A stretch of 43,975 bases of DNA from CAYOWQ01 sp964407695 (GTDB lineage: Bacteria > Planctomycetota > Phycisphaerae > Phycisphaerales > SM1A02), in NCBI GenBank assembly GCA_964407695.1, contig CAYOWQ010000016.1, positions 1 to 43,975 of the forward strand. Direction: 5' to 3'. Of the stretch, positions 39,884 to 43,975 are shown piece by piece; the stretch's first letter is position 1, and each line of letters opens with the position of its first letter. A program made the position numbers and the translations under genes. The notes below the pieces were generated by a model. The model had not been told where the DNA came from, searched no databases, and was given only the letters and a program-made list of their open reading frames with translations.

Positions 39884-41104
39884 ATGACGCCGCAGGCCAC
39901 CCGAACATTTGAACAGGGCATCAGCGCTGCACTCATGGATGTGCGCCGCAACGTGGCGGAGATCCTGAGTGCCGTTGGGGCCAATGCCACACGGCCTCGT
40001 GGCCTGGCACGGCGCCTCGGCCTCGATAAGACACTCGCCTGGAAGTTGAGCAGGATCGTCGGCGAAGAGGATGCGATTGCGGTGCTTGATCACCTTCCTG
40101 GGAAGAGCGGCTGGGAGATCGCCATCGGTTCACTTCAGGATGCCGGCGCTTCTGCCGGCGCGATCACTTCGTTGCGCGGTGCGCTGGCCGATGTTGACCA
40201 ACTGATCGACGTGCATTGCGGCGATCGCGAGACACTGGAGGTGATGCTGCACGGGATGGTCGGCGGAGAGTTAGAGCGCGAGGAGGCCGGACGGAAGCAG
40301 GCGTTTCTTGGGAACCGGGCGATCTACGGCGTACAGGCCAAGGTTCAGGTCTGCAGCCACTTCATCGCTCCCAATGCCAAGGATCAGTCCCTGATCGATT
40401 CGGCGATTGTCACAGGACTCGTGGGCCTACGTCGATTGCGGCGGGATTCAGTCTGGACCGTCGCAACCATGCGACAGTATTCAGACGATGGCACCGCGCT
40501 GGCCGTGCGCGATCTGCATCCGATTGATCCGCGCGCGACCGAGGGTGTGCCGCTGCTCATTGACTTTTGTTCCTCACCATTGCCCACGTTGAAGGCGACG
40601 CCGGGCCTGAACGGAACCACGAATTATGAAATGACTGAGGGGCCGATCGGCAAGAGCAGCGCGATCACTTGCCTGACGGGGCGAGTCAGTCGCGGCCGCT
40701 TCACGCGGTATCGCACCGAGACGGACCGATACGCCGAATATATGGCCACCGTTCGGACTCCTGCGGAAGCGCTGTTGCATGACGTTTTTCTGCACCGCGA
40801 CTTTCTTTCCACGGACGAACCGGTCGTCGCCGTGTATCGGCACTTGCCCGATGAGCCACGTTATCCGTCGGGGGGGCGCGATCAAGGAATCATTCGCACC
40901 TCCGAGCCGCTGGTGGCCCTGGAGCCGGGCATGAGTGGCGCGGAGTACCCGGATCTGCCTCGCTATCTTGAGATGCTTCAGTATGTCTTTGATCAGCTCG
41001 GCTGGGACCCGGCGAAGTTTGTCGGGTTTCGACATCGGCTTCGGTATCCGCCCATGCCATCGAGCTCGGTCATACGGTACGAACTCGAAGCCCCGCCCGG
41101 CTAA
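39884..41104 (+). CDS. Uncharacterised protein with N-terminal helix-turn-helix-like segment
   Basis: The 406-aa product is not one I recognise. Residues about 35-60 read as a helix-turn-helix (R-G-L-A-R-R-L-G-L-D-K-T-L-A-W-K-L-S-R-I), suggesting DNA binding. The remaining ~340 residues are soluble, with no signal peptide or membrane segment and no catalytic motif I can identify, and could be a ligand or oligomerisation domain. The intergenic region to the divergent secreted-protein gene carries a promoter, a perfect 16-base palindrome and a repeated half-site, which fits a regulator controlling itself and that gene. The ribosome site is weak. Regulator status is inference. Confidence 0.75.
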   Translation: MTPQATRTFEQGISAALMDVRRNVAEILSAVGANATRPRGLARRLGLDKTLAWKLSRIVGEEDAIAVLDHLPGKSGWEIAIGSLQDAGASAGAITSLRGALADVDQLIDVHCGDRETLEVMLHGMVGGELEREEAGRKQAFLGNRAIYGVQAKVQVCSHFIAPNAKDQSLIDSAIVTGLVGLRRLRRDSVWTVATMRQYSDDGTALAVRDLHPIDPRATEGVPLLIDFCSSPLPTLKATPGLNGTTNYEMTEGPIGKSSAITCLTGRVSRGRFTRYRTETDRYAEYMATVRTPAEALLHDVFLHRDFLSTDEPVVAVYRHLPDEPRYPSGGRDQGIIRTSEPLVALEPGMSGAEYPDLPRYLEMLQYVFDQLGWDPAKFVGFRHRLRYPPMPSSSVIRYELEAPPG

Positions 41105-41332
41105 CGAACAGCGTTGGCGCATTCGCGGCGTGCGGAGCCGAGATCCAGTCCTTCCCTCGACTTCCCTGGGACGTGTCTTTCTGCGGTCACGATACCGCTC
41201 AAAGGCAAGGCCTGTCAGCGACGTCGCACGCCTAGAATCAGACTTGAGCGGCGACGGTTGATGCCAGCCCGCATCAATCGATCCACCGGCATCGAGGAAT
41301 CAAAATGACTCATGACTCGGAGAGGACCCTTC

Positions 41333-42163
41333 ATGAAACGCATTGCTAATCGCGCCTGCCTGTTGGCGGCAGCGTTCGCGCCCGGATACCTGTTTAGCCC
41401 GGCGGGCATGGCGAACTCGATCGATGCAAGCTCTCGCAGCGTCAAGGCCAGTGCCTTTTGCAGCAGTGAATTCTGTGAAGGCAATGAATCCAACAGCGCA
41501 ACCTTTGATAGTCCCGGCCTCTGGAACGACGGTGCGGGGGCATCGGTCACCGCGTCGCACGCATCGGCCTCTCAGAATACGATCATTTCGCTCGGATCAA
41601 CGGGAGGACACATGGATGCCTCGGGTGAGGGCGGCGGTGACGGCGGCAGTTGGTCCGCCGACTCGAATCTTGAGGTCACGTTCACGCTCGATTCCGCGAC
41701 GTCATACTCGCTTCTTGGCCTCATCAGCGCCGATGGATTCGGTTCCTTCGACGGATCGGTATCCGCACTAGCCCAGGTCAAGCTGATCGGGCCGAAAGGA
41801 ATCGTGTTTCTCCATGAGGCGCTCGCCAACGGCTTTGGAGGCGAGTCCTCAAGTCCCAGCGAGTCGGGGGAGTTGCCCGCCGGTACGTACACGTTCTCCA
41901 TGCGAGCCCTCGCGAATGGATTCACCAGCGAACTCTCCTTCGGCGATGGGTCCGCGTTGGTCGAGTTGTCTTTATCTCTCTGCGGCGGCAACGTCCTATG
42001 CCCCGGGGATCTCAACGCAGACCGTGCTGTCAACGGCGCTGACCTGGGCCTGTTACTGGCATCGTGGGGAGAAACCGGCGGACCCGGCGATCTCGACTGC
42101 AACGGCGCCATCGACGGCGCTGATCTGGGGATCCTGCTTTCATCATGGGGCCCCTGCGACTAG
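41333..42163 (+). CDS. Small secreted protein with paired dockerin-like tail
   Basis: The 276-aa product starts at ATG 41333, preceded by GGAGAGG at 7 bases; an in-frame ATG at 41312 lacks such a site. The signal peptide is M-K-R-I-A-N-R then hydrophobic, with cleavage around G-M-A-N (residue ~28). The body (about 30-220) is Ser/Gly rich and beta-sandwich-like, with no known motif. The tail has N-G-A-D-L-G-L-L-L-A-S-W and D-G-A-D-L-G-I-L-L-S-S-W and ends four residues after the Trp. It lies 228 bases after the HTH-like gene and 118 bases before yifB on the same strand. Function unknown. Confidence 0.85.
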   Translation: MKRIANRACLLAAAFAPGYLFSPAGMANSIDASSRSVKASAFCSSEFCEGNESNSATFDSPGLWNDGAGASVTASHASASQNTIISLGSTGGHMDASGEGGGDGGSWSADSNLEVTFTLDSATSYSLLGLISADGFGSFDGSVSALAQVKLIGPKGIVFLHEALANGFGGESSSPSESGELPAGTYTFSMRALANGFTSELSFGDGSALVELSLSLCGGNVLCPGDLNADRAVNGADLGLLLASWGETGGPGDLDCNGAIDGADLGILLSSWGPCD

Positions 42164-42245
42164 GGACAGGCCCGATCCCATCGTTGCATCTGCTTCCAGG
42201 CCGAGGGCCTTATAGCTGCTTCGCCGGACTCGACATGGTTCCCGC

Positions 42246-42273
42246 CTGACAACGAGCCCGTATTCTGTAGAAT
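42246..42273 (+). promoter_or_regulatory. Sigma-70-type promoter for yifB
   Basis: CTGACA (42246-42251, 5 of 6) and TAGAAT (42268-42273, 5 of 6) are spaced by 16 bases. Transcription would start at about 42280, essentially at the GTG start codon at 42282, so the transcript may be leaderless. Confidence 0.55.
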
Positions 42274-42281
42274 CACGCCTC

Positions 42282-43814
42282 GTGATCAGCCGGGTGCATA
42301 GTTTCGTGTTGCAGGGGATCGACGCCGTGCCGTGCGAGATCGAAGTTGATCTCAGCCCCGCCGGCCTCCCCAAGACAACCATGGTGGGCCTGCCGGATAC
42401 CGCGGTGAAGGAATCCGGCGAACGCGTGCGCACCGCGCTCTACAACGCGGGCTATCGCTACCCCCATCATCGCGTCACCATCAATCTCGCGCCCGCCGAC
42501 CTGCGCAAGGAAGGACCGGTGTATGACCTTCCCGTGGCCACCGCCATGTTGCGAGCGCAGGAGATCATCGAAGAGTCTTCACCGGGTAACGATCGGCCCC
42601 AGCTTGATGAGTTTCTGATTGCCGGCGAGCTCGCGCTCGACGGGCGCGTGCGGCCGATCAAAGGGGCCATCAGCCTCGCGATGCTGGCGAAGAAGCAGAA
42701 GGTTCGCGGCGTGATTCTGCCGGCTGAGAACGCTGGCGAGGCGGCGGTGGTGGATGGCGTCGAGGTCTACGGCGTATCGACGCTGGCCGACGTCGTCGGC
42801 TTCTTCAACGGTACGACCACGCTCAACGCGCTACCGACGATCGATATCGAGTCACTGATCGCCGCGGCGATTCCCGAAGTTGATTTTGGCGATGTGCGCG
42901 GCCAGGAGGCGGCCAAGCGGGCGATGACGATTGCGGCCGCGGGCGGGCACAACATCCTGCTCATCGGCCCGGCGGGCACGGGAAAGACGATGATGGCGCG
43001 GGCGCTGCCGGGGGTGATGCCGGTCATGAGCCGCGAGGAAGCGCTGGAGGTGACGCGGATTTATTCGAGTGTCGGCGCGGTGCCGCGGGGGGCGAGCCTG
43101 ATCAGCAAGCGCCCGGTGCGCACCCCGCACCACACGGCATCGACACCCGCGGTGGTGGGCGGCGGCACTGTGCCGCGGCCGGGCGAAGTGAGCTTGGCGC
43201 ATCGGGGCGTGTTGTTCCTCGATGAGTTGCCGGAGTTTCATCGCGACGTGCTGGAGAGCATGCGCGAGCCGCTGGAGGATGGGCACGTGACCATCGCGCG
43301 AGCGCAGGGGTCGATGAAGTTTCCCGCGCGGTTCATGCTGGTGGCCGCGATGAACCCGACGTTCAACGGCAACGGCAGCGTGAAGGAGATGAGCCAGCGG
43401 GAGGAGAATCGGTATCTCGCGCGGCTCTCGGGCCCCTTGGTGGATCGCGTGGATATTCACGTCGAGGTGCCGGCGGTGCCGTTTCGCGAACTGGCTTCGC
43501 AATCGCGAGGGACGGATTCGGCGAAGATCCGCGGCGATGTCATGCGGGCGCGCGACGTGCAGCGCTCGCGTCAGGGGGCGTCATGCAACGCGGAGCTCAA
43601 GGGGAAGTCGCTCGACAAGTTCGTCGCCCTGGATGAGAAGAGCACCACGCTGATGGGTCAGGCGATGAGCGAACTCGGCCTGAGCGCCCGGGCCTATGAC
43701 AAGGTGCGGCGGGTGTCGCGCACCATCGCCGATCTCGAAGGCAGCGCCGATGTGCAGATGCATCATGTCAGCGAGGCGGTGGGGTATCGGTTGCTGGATC
43801 GGAAGCAGGCGTAG
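42282..43814 (+). CDS. yifB: YifB/ComM family Mg-chelatase-like AAA+ ATPase
   Basis: The 510-aa product matches the YifB/ComM family, whose ComM members are helicases that help integrate DNA during natural transformation. The GTG start is fixed by the family N-terminus (R-V-H-S-x-x-L-x-G-I-D-A). An N-terminal Lon-protease-like ChlI domain (about 20-170) shows G-L-P-D-T-A-V-K-E-S and D-L-P-V-A. Walker A is G-P-A-G-T-G-K-T at 229-236, and Walker B is V-L-F-L-D-E-L-P-E-F with Asp314 and Glu315. The Mg-chelatase C-terminal domain runs to ~505. No ribosome site precedes the start. Length is normal for the family. DNA uptake genes are not seen nearby. Confidence 0.95.
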   Translation: MISRVHSFVLQGIDAVPCEIEVDLSPAGLPKTTMVGLPDTAVKESGERVRTALYNAGYRYPHHRVTINLAPADLRKEGPVYDLPVATAMLRAQEIIEESSPGNDRPQLDEFLIAGELALDGRVRPIKGAISLAMLAKKQKVRGVILPAENAGEAAVVDGVEVYGVSTLADVVGFFNGTTTLNALPTIDIESLIAAAIPEVDFGDVRGQEAAKRAMTIAAAGGHNILLIGPAGTGKTMMARALPGVMPVMSREEALEVTRIYSSVGAVPRGASLISKRPVRTPHHTASTPAVVGGGTVPRPGEVSLAHRGVLFLDELPEFHRDVLESMREPLEDGHVTIARAQGSMKFPARFMLVAAMNPTFNGNGSVKEMSQREENRYLARLSGPLVDRVDIHVEVPAVPFRELASQSRGTDSAKIRGDVMRARDVQRSRQGASCNAELKGKSLDKFVALDEKSTTLMGQAMSELGLSARAYDKVRRVSRTIADLEGSADVQMHHVSEAVGYRLLDRKQA

Positions 43815-43975
43815 AACAGGGCAACGGCGATACGTTCGATCGCGATCAGTACTGCATGCCTTCCAGCCAGCCCTGCATGGTTTGGAAGTCGAGGCTGATG
43901 AGTTGATCAGGTGTGCGGTACACAGCCTTGTATCTTGCGGCGAGATGGATTCACGCACCTGGTGGTGGGTGAATC
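43815..43975. other. Unresolved right edge
   Basis: Two readings are possible. On the minus strand a 34-codon open stretch from 43950 to the stop at 43846 looks protein-like (…D-Q-L-I-S-L-D-F-Q-T-M-Q-G-W-L-E-G) but has an in-frame stop just upstream (43951-43953). On the plus strand an ATG at 43945 opens a frame (M-D-S-R-T-W-W-W-V-N) that leaves the window. Neither can be decided here. Confidence 0.3.

Overview
The window is a GC-rich bacterial chromosome segment, most probably from a planctomycete of the Phycisphaerae type. That placement is an inference from protein style, not a database match. Eight predicted secreted proteins carry a paired, EF-hand/dockerin-like module with the core G-A-D-L-G-[LI]-L-L-x-x-W. 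Three others end in a PEP-CTERM-like tail (V-P-x-P, hydrophobic stretch, Arg cluster). There are also three seven-repeat FG-GAP/VCBS propellers, a Cys-rich surface protein, TPR-sulfotransferases and a collagen-like protein. I see no insertion sequence, phage gene, CRISPR array, rRNA or tRNA.

Left part (1-9.4 kb): a HAF-repeat secreted protein, a DEAD-box RNA helicase, alanine racemase, two tandem paralogous PEP-CTERM proteins, a tRNA-dihydrouridine synthase, a lipoprotein resembling GH56 hyaluronidases, and a small exported MORN/YwqK-like protein. 9.6-14.6 kb: a secreted PQQ-type sugar dehydrogenase-like protein with the paired tail, an M28 carboxypeptidase of the glutamate carboxypeptidase II type, and a divergently transcribed glycosylasparaginase-like Ntn hydrolase. 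14.6-21.6 kb: a same-strand run of five genes (propeller protein, Cys-rich tailed protein, three TPR-sulfotransferase paralogues) that looks like one operon and is the best candidate for an undescribed system. It is divergent from a membrane protein fused to a spermidine-synthase-like domain.

23.7-36.2 kb: a minus-strand block of very large or repetitive secreted proteins (two propellers, a collagen-like membrane-anchored protein, a metzincin-like protease with an exact 12 x 99-bp thrombospondin-type-3 array), a third PEP-CTERM protein, and miaB. 36.3-44 kb: an SGNH-like hydrolase, a class I methyltransferase, a tailed secreted protein facing a helix-turn-helix-like protein across a promoter with a perfect palindrome, another tailed secreted protein, and the YifB/ComM AAA ATPase. 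The last 160 bases are unresolved.

Housekeeping genes (alr, dus, miaB, yifB, helicase) are interspersed among the extracellular genes. Neither a cohesin-like partner for the paired tails nor an exosortase for the PEP-CTERM tails lies in the window. Several minus-strand genes end at clear intrinsic terminators, and convergent pairs are packed with zero, one or negative spacing.
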